A stretch of DNA of 64,000 bases from Spirogloea muscicola (Eukaryota > Streptophyta > Zygnematophyceae > Spirogloeales > Spirogloeaceae), in the NCBI GenBank assembly GCA_009602725.1, contig WELB01000052.1, positions 240,983-304,982 of the forward strand, read 5' to 3'. The notes under the pieces are model-generated. The model ran no database searches. It was not told the DNA's origin and saw only the letters and a list, made by a program, of their open reading frames with translations. A program made the translations under genes and the position numbers. This document shows positions 27,199 to 38,125 of this stretch, piece after piece. Positions within the stretch are counted from its first letter, which is position 1. Each line of letters starts with the position of its first letter.

Positions 27199-27720
27199 GG
27201 CAGCAGCTGGTGGTAGAGTGCAGCGGGGCGTTGAGAGCGCCAAAGGCAGGCTTGACGAGAGATCGGGGAGACGGACTCGTGCGCGCGGCGCGAGCCGACG
27301 GCACAGGCGGCGGGGCCGCAGGAGCTGGCGGCGGCGATGGCGATCTCGCAGAGAACCGCAAGCGGGCAATGCAGAGCTGACGGGCAGAACGGGCGAGAGG
27401 ACTAATGTGAAGGGAGAAGCTGGTGGGAGTACGCGGGGGGAGTGATGGGGGGAGGTGGTAGCTGATTGCCGAGCCCTTGGCGGGCAGCTGCTGATGCAAC
27501 TCGCTCCGCAGATCCCCACGTGGCGCGCCTTGACGTCAAGCGGCCGTCACCGTTGGGCCGCGCGGGCGCGCCGCGTGGCCCGCGTGGCCTCGGGCGGGCC
27601 CGCCCTCCACCCCCGTCGTCGCTTCCCGACGGTCAGTGGCGCTTCTCAGCGCGACGACCGCGTGGTGCACGCTCCTGTCTTGCCGCAAAATCGCGGGTGC
27701 TGATACATGATAGGTTAACA
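27199..27720. promoter_or_regulatory. GC-rich upstream region of the alcohol dehydrogenase
   Basis: GC-rich DNA from the dehydrogenase start codon to about 27690, then an abrupt change to AT-rich DNA. No gene is seen in it. The nearest gene on the other side is uL3 (its stop codon at 30631), on the same strand, so this region serves only the dehydrogenase. Confidence 0.4.
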
Positions 27721-27731
27721 CAATGACTTAG

Positions 27732-27829
27732 AAAACATATAAGTAAGTAAGTAGGTAAGTACTTAAGAAGCTGACGTAGAAAAACATAGAAGTAAGTAAG
27801 TAGGTAAGTATTTAAGAAGCTGGAAGTAC
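27732..27829. repeat. 49-bp tandem repeat with GTAAGT runs
   Basis: Two near-identical units start at 27732 and 27781 (period 49). Each holds 'GTAAGTAAGTAGGTAAGTA' followed by 'TTAAGAAGCTG'. The unit consists largely of perfect plant-type 5' splice-site words. Confidence 0.75.
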
Positions 27830-28059
27830 TTCGATACACCATTCCACTGATAACATGATGAAAGCGGCTGTTAATATGCTTTCTGTCTCGCCGGATGCTC
27901 CATCTTCTCCCACCTTTCTTCTGCACTCTTTTCGGGTAAACCCTAAACCTCAGCTCATCTGATATTTCTTGATGACACGGGGATGCTAAGACCGCCCGAA
28001 AAGAGCTGACAAGGCTCGAAGGGGCCAGACTACGAAGTGGGCCAAAGCGCTATCTCATA

Positions 28060-28340
28060 ACTTGGGTAGGATAAACCACTCAATAACAAACGAGTGAGGA
28101 GCCGCACATCCGAAAGTCTAGCTGCTAGACAACCATTCCCCTGACGAAAGCCAGAGGCTGCAGCGAGAGCACGGCCAGCACGCAGGTGCAAGGCGTGGGC
28201 CATGGACCTCTGAAAAGAAATGAAATTGTGCATGCGGTAGACCTGGCTAACGAGCCAGCGGCGTTGAAGTCAGCCTGCTCACCTCGCCTGCAGGACACAG
28301 CGCACCGCGCAAGCCTGGTAGCAGGTCGAGCCACTTAGAC
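28060..28340 (-). mobile_element. LINE 3'-end fragment (coding tail)
   Basis: The minus strand encodes 'LRAGRALAAASGFRQGN' followed by 'SDVRLLTRL', the C-terminal signature shared with copies at 50350-50670, 51985-52130 and 59580-59770. Upstream of this tail nothing of the element's body remains. It is a 5'-truncated, decayed copy. Confidence 0.65.
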
Positions 28341-28404
28341 CCGAGAGCCCATTGCACATCCACGGCCAGGGGTACTGACTCGTCCCCAGCCGGGTGGTCA
28401 GACC

Positions 28405-28515
28405 CCCAGACCGCCCTGTCTGCCTATGCCTCCGCTGATCAATTTTTGAACACCCTCTGGATGCACCTAGCTGGCTTTAGCAGCCGCTCTTTCTAAATAT
28501 CAGCAGCCGCAATCT
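28405..28515 (+). repeat. SINE-like interspersed repeat, copy 3
   Basis: 'CGCCCTGTCTGCCTATGCCT', 'TTGAACACC', 'GCACCTAGCTGGCTTTAGC', 'AGCCGCTCTTTC' and 'ATATCAGCAGCCGC' occur in the same order and spacing as in the copies at 8812 and 19930. Confidence 0.6.
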
Positions 28516-28519
28516 TCTG

Positions 28520-30630
28520 CTCTCAAGCGTTAGGTGTTCATCAGCGTTCCGGGGGCGTCTTGAGCCAGGCCACCCGCTTCCGTGGCGGTGCTCAGGCTCT
28601 CCAAGTTAGCTTGTCAAACGAGTATGTTAGCACTCATGGGTACTGAGAACTCCCTTAAGCGGCCCCACTGCACAGGAAGCTCGCTTTGTCAATCTTGCTA
28701 CCAGGTGGGCTGTCCGTGGTGACTCCGAGGCAGGATGGTGGTGATCGCTACGAGTAATATTGAGTCGAGTGAGACTTTCCATATCTGAATCAATCCTTAT
28801 CCATGACCATACTTCTCGAGCTGGCGCCTCACGCCTACCGCTTTCCTTCTGCAATAGCCGTCTACTCTTTAATGAGGACTAGCCAGCAAACAGGCAAACA
28901 GGAATCAGGCAAGGCGGTGGCTGCCGCTGAGATGCGTCCAATCGCCTCTTCTCTGGTGCTGCATCAGGCCTTCGCCTGTCCTGGCTTGAGCTCATGCCCA
29001 ACTTCAGATCGTCTGATATCCGGTCGGCAGTTCACAGGCACTGGCACTCATGAGGGCCCAGTTCCTCCTTTCAATCGCTGTCAAACAGAGGCTCAACAGG
29101 GGCTATTGAGCTAAGTCCGAGTGACTATGTCTATGCGGCCGCCTTTGTCCTCCATGATATGGTGGCCAACTTTTCAGCCCAACATTTCTTTGGCTGGCAG
29201 CAAAGAGCCTCTCCCACTCCGCAAAGAGCCTCACTCCACTGATATTTAGTGTTCATAGTGGTTATTATGGAAGACGCCTCGCGACGGCCATTGCTTACGC
29301 TGCAGCCAATCTGCGCCAATTAGGTGGTCCTGAGGCTTGGATACTGCTCCAGTCAGGAAAAGAGAAAGGGCAACGACAAAGGCAGAGGGCCTGTGCAACA
29401 CTCTTTTTGTGTGGAAATTTGCACGGATGGATGCATTGCTGCATCTGTAGCTCACATGTAGCTCTCATCAAGCTCTTGCTTGAGTCAGACAGAGCCTAAT
29501 AATCATGTCCACTTTCGGAACTTCCTTCTGGATGGGAGTAATACCTGTACAGAGTAAGCCTTGCACCCTAGTCAATTCTCCAAACGGCAGGTAGTCAGAA
29601 TGCCCTACTTGATCACAAGTTGCACCTTTGCAGTAGTGCACTTGCGACACCAAAAGACGAGCAAACAAGCACTTCTGCATATGTAAGCATTAACCACCGC
29701 AGGCCTTCCTGTTTCAGGAGCAACGAACTTGATCTGGCCCAGTGTGCCTGGAGTTCTTGCGATTGCATCATAAATATGCGTAGATTAGAAGTGGTGCTCG
29801 GCAAGTACTTGGTAGCCAAGTGGATCAGCCAGGAACTTCAACAATGCCCCCCTTTTTCCTAGGCTGGGGGTAGCTTGGTATCCCTCCTTTCCAGTCTGTC
29901 GACGTAAGCCGAATAAACTTGCATATCTGAGGCTAGTCAGGCAGATTTTCTGCCTCTTCGTGGGATGCAAGCCATGTCAACATCTCAACCCTGGCCTGCC
30001 CGCCACCTCAACGCTTACCAGGCACTGTCACGCAATTGTGGAACATGCTGCATGGGCTGATTGATTCACGGGGCATTGCTTGGAATGCCAGACATCCCAA
30101 CGTTGGCAGCTGCCGACGGCCTGCCTTGGGCATCTGAGTCATGGCCGGAAGTAGTATACGCAGGCGGCCTTGAGTCGTAGCCAGCAAGCAAGTCAGGCTG
30201 CCACCCAGCCATGAAATCAGAATTAAGCCTATCGTCACTTGCTACAAGTTGGACAAGCTAGGGCTCGATACTCAAGCCAACTCCAACTTAGTGCTGACTA
30301 CGTGCCTGACTGAACAACCTTCACAAGACATGGTTGCCAGCAGATACTGAAGCCAACAAACAGATGAATTGCCCTTCGCTCTCTTCCAGTGGTCCTCACA
30401 ATGTTTCTAGACTGCTAGATGCTCAGGGGTGCTTCTCTTTCACTGCCTTGCCCCATTTCACCATACCTTTTGACAAAGCATGGATCACGTCGCGACTGAC
30501 ACCTCACAATTTTCGCTCCACAAAGAACAAGCAATGACAAAACCCTTCCAGGCAATAAAGCAGGCCCAAATATTTGTCACAATCTTGAGCAAATAGGGCC
30601 AGTCAATCAACTGTCTAATGCAGCACACTA
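28520..30630. other. Gene-free stretch between repeats and uL3
   Basis: About 2.1 kb of mixed-composition DNA. The longest open frames (for example 28803-29114) show no motif, codon bias or partner exons. I see no gene, tRNA or structured repeat that I can defend. Confidence 0.45.
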
Positions 30631-32557
30631 TCACGAGCTTGCCTTGAGCCGCCCCAGCTGCTTTGCCTTTTCCTCAGATGTCTGGAAGCGTCCATGGCCA
30701 AATTTGGACGACGTGTCAATGAACTTGAGCTTGATCTCCTCCAGCGCTGTCCGGGACTGCTGCTTGTACAAAGACCTTCGCAGCGTGATGACGCGCTTCT
30801 TGGTGCCCATGCACCCGCCCTTGATGATGACGTAGTCCTCCTTGATAATGCCATAGTGGGCAAAGCCACCCATGGGCGTAATACCCTTGTCGGTGCGGTC
30901 ATACTCGGTGCTGGCCTTGTGCGTTTCCTCATCCTTTTTCCCAATCTTGTATATCTTCTTGTTCATCTCAGTGCGATGGTGGTACCCATCCTGGCCAGGG
31001 CGCGCCACAGTGTAGCCAACGCGCGCCGGATGCCAGGCGCCGATGCAGGCCACTTTGCGCAGGCCGCGATGAGTCTTGCGTGGCAGCCGCGTGACGCCCC
31101 ACCGACTCACCACGCCCTCATAACCGTGCCCGCGTGTCACCCCTATGAGGTCAATCATCTCGTCCTTTTGGAAGACGGCGTCGACAGGAATTGCTGCCTC
31201 AAAGTACTTGATGCCGAAGTCAACCTTGTCTGCAATAGTGCCGCCGTTGATCTGGATCTCCATCAGATGCGCTTTTTTCTGATTGATGCCCGTCAGCTTC
31301 CTCAGCTGCACATATTGCATGGGCGCACATACAGCTGTGTTAAGGGAGCTGAAAGTCAAGTGCTTGCAACTACCTCCCGTACCTACACACTGCTGGGAGG
31401 TGTCAATGCTGACATAGCTGCAGCATAGCCAGGAGAGACCTCAGAAATCTGTCAAGAAGGTGACAGTGGTTGACGAAAAGAGCCTGGGCCTGCTTGCGAC
31501 AAGGAGAGCCAGGAGAAGGTGGGACTGAGAGATTGTGTACCTGGGTGTGAGCGAGCACGCGGACGACGCATGCATACTTCTTCATGCGCTCCAGCTCCTC
31601 CTCGAGAGACTTCTTGCCCTCCTCCGTGGCCGACTTCTTTGCGTACTTGGTGAAGGCCTTCTTCTTCGACTTGTGCCAATTCTTGTAGAAGCGTCGCCGC
31701 AGCTCCTCGCTCAGATGCTGCGCCCAAACGGTGTTGAGGGTCCGCAGGCCGCGCGCCGTCTTCACGTAGCCAACCAGTCCCACGACGATCAGCGGAGGCG
31801 TCTCAATGATCGACACCGCCTCACACGTCTCCTTCTTGTGCAGCTCTGTCGGAGGATGACGCCATGGGTTCAGTACCAGGACAACATATATATGCCGGAC
31901 TGCAAATCAGAGCATCAAGTCCGGAGCCTGTGTAGGCACTGGAGCGTGGAGCGCTTTCGAAGCGCAAGCTCGCTTTGCTTCTCTCGACAGCCTCGCTTCA
32001 GTCATGGGAGAAGGTTGCGCGCAGGCGGGCCGTACTTGAGCCAGGCTTCTCGACCTCGCGCACGATATGCGTCATCCCGGCCTTGTTGCCGAGAAAGGCG
32101 GTCAGGCTGGGAGGCTTGGTGGGGTCATCGCGCGGGAAGGACTTCACTGCGGCGCACGTCGGAGAACCATGGCAACCAGACGTCAGCTCAATGGGCACAC
32201 AGCCACCATCATCGAACTCAGACGCCTGGCCCCTGAGCAGAGCCACAGCGCCGCACAGCGGCGCCGGAAAGCCTGCATTGCACAATCACTCGTGCGCTTT
32301 CGCAGAACCGCGATGCGGCAGCCATGGCCGCCTCCACCCAAGACGGACCGGCCAGCCCGCTGCTCCACGCCGGCTCGTGGTACGCGCCGCGGGAGGCGAC
32401 GCGGCGGAGCTCGCAGGCAGGCGGAGCTCGGGGATGGAGGGCAAGGCGGGAGGGGCCTCCTGGAGGACGAACCTTTGCCGCGGTGGCGCTGGCAGCGCTT
32501 GCGGGGCAGGAACCCCAGCGACCCGCACCGCGGGTGCTCGAACTTCCTGTGGCTCAT
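30631..32557 (-). CDS. RPL3: 60S ribosomal protein L3 (uL3)
   Basis: Core protein of the large cytosolic ribosomal subunit, near the peptidyl-transferase centre. Four exons in transcription order: 32557-32473, 32146-32036, 31845-31541, 31305-30631; 391 residues, the normal eukaryotic length. The N-terminus '[18 protein letters not shown]' is the near-invariant uL3 start, followed by 'SFPRDDP', '[20 protein letters not shown]', '[19 protein letters not shown]' and '[20 protein letters not shown]', the loop that reaches the catalytic centre. The tryptophan and the histidine of the loop (WHPARV) are present. The end is '[14 protein letters not shown]'. Phases agree throughout and introns are GT-AG. 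Upstream DNA is GC-rich with an N at 32619. Confidence 0.97.
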
Positions 32558-32880
32558 GGCGGCGGTGGCGGCGGCGGCGGCCGCGACTCCTCCGGCGGCG
32601 GCGGCGGCGCGGCGGCGCNGCGGCGGCGGCGGCGGCGGGCGCCGTCGAGGGCGCCAAGCCGGGGCCGGGGCTTGGGGTTTATCTGCGGACCGGTTTAGCG
32701 ACCCGGAAGTGAGGGCCTGCCTTGCCCGCTGGTGGCCCCCCGATCAAGCGCATCGGGCGGCTCAGGGCGAGCAGGCGGCCAAGCCGCCTTCGGACTGTCA
32801 GCGGTCGGCTTACGACGGACTCAGCACAGCGGACTCAGCACAGTGGCCGAGCAGCTCTTCAAGCCGCCTCTGGCTATCAT
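32558..32880. promoter_or_regulatory. GC-rich upstream region of uL3
   Basis: Contains a GGC run (32560-32640) broken by a single N at 32619, then the start of the repeat block. The uL3 promoter must lie here. Confidence 0.4.
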
Positions 32881-33640
32881 AAAGAGAGAAATACGCTTCC
32901 AGGAAATGGCGGTGGCTGTGAGAGGCCAGCCCAGACGAAAGGACTTGAACAAACTTCATCAAGGGGACTGCTCCCTTTCATGCGCACCGCGCGCCTTCTC
33001 TCTCTCTTTCCCACTACTGAAAGAGTCTTTCTGCCTCTGGCTCTGGCCAGGGGACCCACTTTCAGCTGCTTTCTTTCCTTGTGTGCTTTGTTTTCTTAGC
33101 GCTTCCTCTGGCCCCCCCTTCTCGTACTTTATTCATTCTTTTTTGGGCTGGCTTTTCCAGCCCCTATCCTCAATGGGCGAGCCCTGCCTTTCTTCCAGTT
33201 CGCTGTGGTCGCTTGCATAGCTGTGTAGTTTTGGCGCCTTAAGCTCATTGAACCTTGTCCATTCTTCCTGGGCTGGCTTTTGACAGCCCCCGCCCACTAA
33301 AGAAGAGCTCACTGCTTCACGGCGGCTAGTCCCTCGGACTTGTGGCTGCTTCCGAAGGGGGCGAGGGCTGCATTTAGTAAGCTCTTCCAAAGGGGGCAAG
33401 GGCTGTGAAAGGCGAGCCCGAACAGAATGGACAAGGTCTGAAGGGCTGGATGGCGGCAAATGACACAGCTATGCAAGTGACACAAAGTATGGTCGCTTAG
33501 TAAGTCTTACTTAGCAGCCGCAAGGTCCAAAGAAGTCTGGAAAGTTCAAGAGCACAGGGAAGAGAAGCAGCTCCCCCAAAGAGGCGAGGGCTGTAAAAAG
33601 CCAGCTCACAAAAGCTGAACAAGATCATAGGGTTCAGCTT
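32880..33640. mobile_element. Nested LINE 3'-tail modules, both orientations
   Basis: Several copies of the hairpin-type 3' tail lie head to tail and head to head: 'GTGAGAGGCCAGCCC' (32920), 'CATGCGCACCGCGCGCCTTC' (32980), 'TTAGCGCTTCCTCTGGCC' to 'GGGCTGGCTTTTCCAGCCCC' (33095-33170), 'CTTGTCCATTCTTCCTGGGC' (33250) and inverted copies at 33385 and 33580. No coding part is preserved. The clustering suggests repeated insertion of truncated copies into older ones. Confidence 0.6.
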
Positions 33641-33654
33641 GACTAACCTACATG

Positions 33655-34088
33655 TTACTGAAGCCCAAGGAAGAAAGTGCTCTGCCAGAGGTAGCTGCCC
33701 CGGCACACAGCTGCTGGGCTCTCGGCGCTCTTGCCATGTATCAATCTGTATAAGCTCTCCGGGCTGGCCTTCACGGCTACCGTCACTTTATTGGTGGGGC
33801 TCATGTGATGAAGCAACCTCTGCACCTTGACAGGTCCACCAGCCGCCAGAATGCCATCTACAATAATCCCTGCCATTCTGCCCATACCTGAGCTTTGGCA
33901 GGCATGGCCCTGAAAATAGCTGTGCCATCCGACCAAGCTAGAGGAAGGCCCAATTTGTGGACACAGCTAAAGCCATTGAGTAGGAGGGACAGCCTAAGCT
34001 GCAGCAGGCAGGGGTCTGTGGGCAAGTTCTCCAGCACATCTTTGTCTTGACAGCAATCAAATGCAAAGTCGGAAGGCAAGGACTTCAT
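33655..34088 (-). other. Possible coding remnant, family unknown
   Basis: Two overlapping minus-strand open frames have the look of coding sequence. The upstream one holds 'FDCCQDKDVLENLPTDP' and 'LRLSLLLNGFSCVHKLGLP'; the downstream one holds 'GIIVDGILAAGGPVKVQRLL' and 'NKVTVAVKASPESLYRLIHG'. They lie in different frames with no intron of plausible length between them, so this is either a decayed gene or a locus with a sequence error. I do not recognise the family. It lies just downstream of SufE1-BolA on the same strand. Confidence 0.3.
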
Positions 34089-34629
34089 TGGACTTCATTG
34101 TTTGTCATGAAGGACTGTCCCTTCAATTTAGTGATTTCATTACTTTGCATAGAAACAAAGCGTCATCAGTGCCAGTAACCAGACATCAAGGAGGCTTGTG
34201 TGGTGCTGCTCAGCATGTGTCAGCAATTATGTGCATTGTAGCAGCAGCTCTGTAGCACCTGACTTACTCGATGTATCATACAAAGTAGTAGCAGCAGTCT
34301 GCAGGAGGCGCCTGGTTGGGACGGCTGCAATTCTTAGAAATGGATGTTGCTGAAAGCGGTAGTCAACTACTCTGCAGTCTCTCAACCAATTCCTCTTACT
34401 CCTGACGACGTTCTTTGAGACAGAATCTACACAAACTCGAAGAAAGCCCTAAAAACCGCCGAAAAAGTAACCATGTGTTTGCAAACAACAACAGAAGGTC
34501 AAGTCAATATGTCATTGCCTACAGCATCTGCGCCATTTCTATGGCGTTTGTTTGTCCATGCATGTATGCTCACACAAGGTGTCTAACGAGATTAAGATAG
34601 AAGTTGAAGTCCGGCTACAAAGCCGGACT

Positions 34630-36197
34630 TCATAGCGGGGGCTTAGAGCGTTCAAGGTCACGCTCCACCTCGCTGGGGGTCTTTGTAACGAGTGAGAGTG
34701 CGTGGAGGCCACTCCTCAACTCCGCATCTAGAAGGTCATACACAACCTTGTGCCTTTGCACGGCCGTCTTGCCTGTAAATGCTTTGGACACCACCTTCAC
34801 GCTGCACATCATCACAACCACCGCATGTCACTGAAGAGAAGCTTTACCACTCTTATCTACATATACCAGCATTCAAGATGTTCATTATTAGGTTGGAGAA
34901 TTGGTAAGTGCTTCGGACACACAGCATGGGGTTGCCTAGAAAAACACAGGAGCTGCTAAGAACAAGATATAGCACTATGTTTAATGAGTAAGAGTCAGGA
35001 ATAGGATGTTCATACGTACTTAAAGTGGGTCTCAGACGATCCAGCATCGACCCCAGCATGACCAGCATGCTGGTACGACACATCCTCTACAACCAACTGA
35101 CTTGGCTGCAGTGCCTTCTCAAGCTGCAGGGCGAGCAGAGGCAGTAATCATGTCAGTGTCAATGTCAGACAGAATGCACCTGCTTCGGCCTGACGATAAT
35201 GTCAGAGCAGAAGACAATGCAGCTTTGTAACAATCCACGTGTAATAACATATGCAAGCACATGTGCGAGGTTGTTCATTCTGGGACTGCAGACCAGTAAT
35301 TTGAGGGTGGGGGGGGAAATGATGCTGCAAACCACAAGGACGTGCTCAAGTGATACCTTGACACGAATGCTCTCGTATCTTGGCTGGTTGCTCTGACCAG
35401 CATGCTCGGTGCCCCTGCCAATCTCATCGCGTACAGGGGTTCCATTGCTCCCTAATGACGACGACGCACCAGTGGAGCCAGCACTCTGCTCGTGCGCCGC
35501 ATCGTCGGTCGGGCTGGGCCTCGCTTGTTCCGCGGCGGCGGCGGTGACCGAGGCGGCGTCGGCGGTCTCGGCTGCGCACTCGGCCTCCATGGTGAGCTCC
35601 AGCGTCTTCTTTTGCATGAGCTTGAGCATGTTGAGGAAGCCATTGCTGCGGGAGGGCGTGAGGCTCTGCTTCAGCCCGAGCTGCTGGATGAAGTCGGGCG
35701 TGATGCGGAGGACCTCCCGCGGCGTCGCGCCGCTCAGGCCCTCCACCAGGAGCGCCGCGAGGCCCTTGGTGAGCTGCGAGTCCGACTCGGCCTGGAAGTA
35801 GATGCGGCCTTCGCGCAGCGCCGGCAGCACCCACACCTGCGACACGCAGCCGGTGACCTTGTTCGCGGCCACCTGGTGCTCCTTGCCCAGCGGCTTGAGC
35901 TTGGTGGCGTAGTAGAGCAGCTGCTGGTAGCGCATGCGGGGGTCCGGGACCCCCTGGAAGCCCCGCACGATCTTCTGCAGCGCCGCCGGCAGCTCCTCCA
36001 CCGCCTGCTCGCCATCATGCATCGCCGTGTCGCTCCCGGCAGCCGCCGTGCGGGCGCCGCTGGCCCTCGGCCGCCTCCCGCCGGCGGGCAGGCGGGCGCA
36101 GGCGGCGGCGCCGCCGCGGACCTCGAGCGGAGANGTCGACGGCGCCCGAGCCGGCCGCCGTCGCCGCCGCCGCCGCCGCGGCCGGTGCGGCCGCCAT
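34630..36197 (-). CDS. SUFE1: Plastid SufE1-BolA fusion protein (activator of cysteine desulfurase)
   Basis: SufE takes up sulfane sulfur from the NifS-type cysteine desulfurase and stimulates it during Fe-S cluster assembly; plant SufE1 carries a C-terminal BolA domain that binds monothiol glutaredoxin. Exons: from the N-terminus to 35357, 35123-35020 and 34801-34630. The SufE part has 'LQKIVRGFQGVPDPRMRYQQ' and 'ANKVTGCVSQVWVLP', with the catalytic cysteine in GCVSQVW, then a linker rich in Ala, Ser and Thr. The BolA part reads 'LEKALQPSQLVVEDVSYQHA', 'GSSETHF' and 'FTGKTAVQRHKVVYDLLDAE', and ends TKTPSEVERDLERSKPPL. Upstream of the internal Met at 36022 the frame stays open as an Arg/Ala-rich transit-peptide-like stretch up to a single N at 36134. 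The likely start is the ATG at 36195-36197 (MAAAPAAAAA), with missing bases at the N. Confidence 0.92.
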
Positions 36198-36379
36198 GGA
36201 CGCCGCGGAGGGAAGGCGCGCGCGCACTGACGACGTGCCGTGCGTGCCTCGGCCGACCGAGGTGGACCTGCCTGGTCTCCCCCCGTTAGGAGAAGGCAAG
36301 GCTCACTTCTTTAGCTCACTTCTTGAGGTTACTGAGAGCCTCCTTGTCGTCTTAGCACTTAGTCCCCTGCTTTCTATGC

Positions 36380-37450
36380 TATTCGGCTCCACTTGACCTT
36401 GTCCATTCCTTTTGGGCTGGCTTCTCCCAGCCACCAGTCAATTCGGCCGCGCTTTTCTCTTTAGCGCTTTTGTGGCCTTTTGTGGCTTTTGTGGCCTCTC
36501 GGTAAGTGTTGTTTGTTTCCAAGGCTGACAATCACAGCCATCGCCCTTTTACTTGAAAAGTACTTCCCTCGGGCCCGCCTTTCTCTAACGTGCGGTAGCT
36601 CAACGGGGGAATGTTGAGCAACAGTGGCCAGTTGTGTCGCGGTATCGCTTTTTAAAACTCTTTTCGGGCTGGCTTTTCACAACCTTGCCCCCATTGGGAG
36701 AGCCACTTCTTTTCTTAAACCCCTTCCGAACTTTGTTCATTCTTTTCTGGGCTGGCCTATCGCAGCCATCGCCCTCTACCCAAGAGTCTCTCTATCCTCA
36801 ATAGGCGAGCCCTTCTCTCTTTCCTCCCTCCCCGTCCGAGCTGAAGGCTCCTTCATGGGCCCCTTGCCCTCCCTCCCTCCTCATCCCCGCGTGGATAGCG
36901 CGGGGCAAACGACGCGCGGGGCCCATCCTCGCCTTCAGGCCCGCCGCGGATCCTCTTGCGGGCCCGCCGGGATCCAAAGCGTGTGTATGATTCTTGCAGC
37001 GCAGCACAGCGAACACGGGCCGGCGGCAGCTGTCGCGAGACGGCGGTCACAGTACTGGCCGGCACAGCAATGCGCATGCTGGCCCGGGAGTGGCCCCCCC
37101 CGCCTCTTTCGTCATTCCAATAGATTCTTGGCGGCCGCCTCCTATCCGTATGTATATATTCCTGTGGGCTGGCCCTCTCACAGCCATTGTCTTACACACG
37201 AACGAGCTGTTACCTATCCACTTCCTCAATTAAAATCAGCTCTGTCAACGCGATGGCTGTAACATGTAAGCAACTCCAAAGGGGGCGAAGGGCTGTAAGA
37301 GAATGTGGCTCTCACAATGGGGGCAAGGCTGTGATAAGCCAGCCTGAAAACAGAAACAGCGCCTCCAAACTGACTGGTGGCTGTGAGAGGCCAGCCCAAT
37401 TAGAATGGACAAGGTCTGGAGGGGCTGGATGGCGCAAAAAGCAAGATATT
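36380..37450. mobile_element. Dense array of LINE 3'-tail modules
   Basis: At least six copies of the 'CCATTCCTTTTGGGCTGGC' / 'CCAGCC' module in both orientations lie here (about 36395, 36655, 36745, 37160, 37285 and 37380). Some carry 'CAGTCAATTCGGCCGCGC' or 'CAATTAGAATGGACAAGGTC' flanks. No coding tail is preserved except at the right edge. Confidence 0.55.
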
Positions 37451-37570
37451 AATTGCTAAGCCGGCAGCAAGGGGGCTCTCAGTAACAGCGAGTTAGTGAG
37501 TGCAAGTCAGAGTAACTTGCAGGCGGATATGTCGTCCTGACGGAAACCGGAGGCAGCAGCCATTGCGCAA
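37440..37570 (-). mobile_element. LINE coding-tail remnant
   Basis: The minus strand reads 'AAASGFRQDD' and ends with a '-TRGY'-like tail and stop near 37480, a decayed match to the C-terminal signature of the LINE family. Confidence 0.45.
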
Positions 37571-37679
37571 AAAAAGGTGACAAGGTTCGAAGGGGCCAAA
37601 CTATGAAGGGGCCATAAGGCCTTTATATGAGCTTACTATCCTACTTCCCTTCCTTTCGGTACTGTCACCCTGTTACCTT

Positions 37680-37955
37680 AGGAAACCTTAGCATAGGGCT
37701 CCATTTAATGTAGCCTTGTTTTTGGAACTAGATTCTGCCTGAGCAACGTGTTGGCTTAAAATTGGCCTCCCTTTCAATTCATGCGCTCCGCGCGCCTTCT
37801 CTCCTCCAATGTGACATCTAGTATTCAGGCATCGATTAGCGACCTTTTATGTTTTGACCCGCGGTCACTGAGCGGGTCATTCTGCTGTAGGTCTTAGATG
37901 TGCTTGCCTTTGTACTTGGCCATTTGGCCTTCGTTTCTTTCAAATACACAAAAAA
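37680..37955 (+). mobile_element. LINE tails: GCGC-hairpin module, then subfamily A 3' end
   Basis: 'GCCTGAGCAACGTGTTGGC' and 'GGCCTCCCTTTCAATTCATG' followed by 'CGCTCCGCGCGCCTTC' repeat the block found at 44995-45110 and 45150-45210. Directly after it comes 'GACATCTAGTATTCAGGCAT', a tail frame ending in stop, and 'ATGTGCTTGCCTTTGTACTT', the 3' end of subfamily A seen again at 39530-39690 and 49905-50058. Confidence 0.6.
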
Positions 37956-38125
37956 TTTCCTCAATGTGGAAGAGCTCTTCCTCATTGGAAGCGCTTTTCC
38001 TCCTCCTTCCGCAGGATGGACTCTTTCAGTAGTTCATGCGCACCGCGCGCCTTCTTCCAGTAGAGGGCGATGGCTGCGCTTGGCCTGCCCAGAAGAAAGG
38101 ATGAATAGGAGTCACGGCCCACAGG

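Noticed and set aside
27062-27499. Longer N-terminal extension of the alcohol dehydrogenase
   Set aside because: The 5' open frame is GC-rich promoter sequence; the MDCKGSIK start with a GTAAGC donor gives the normal family length.
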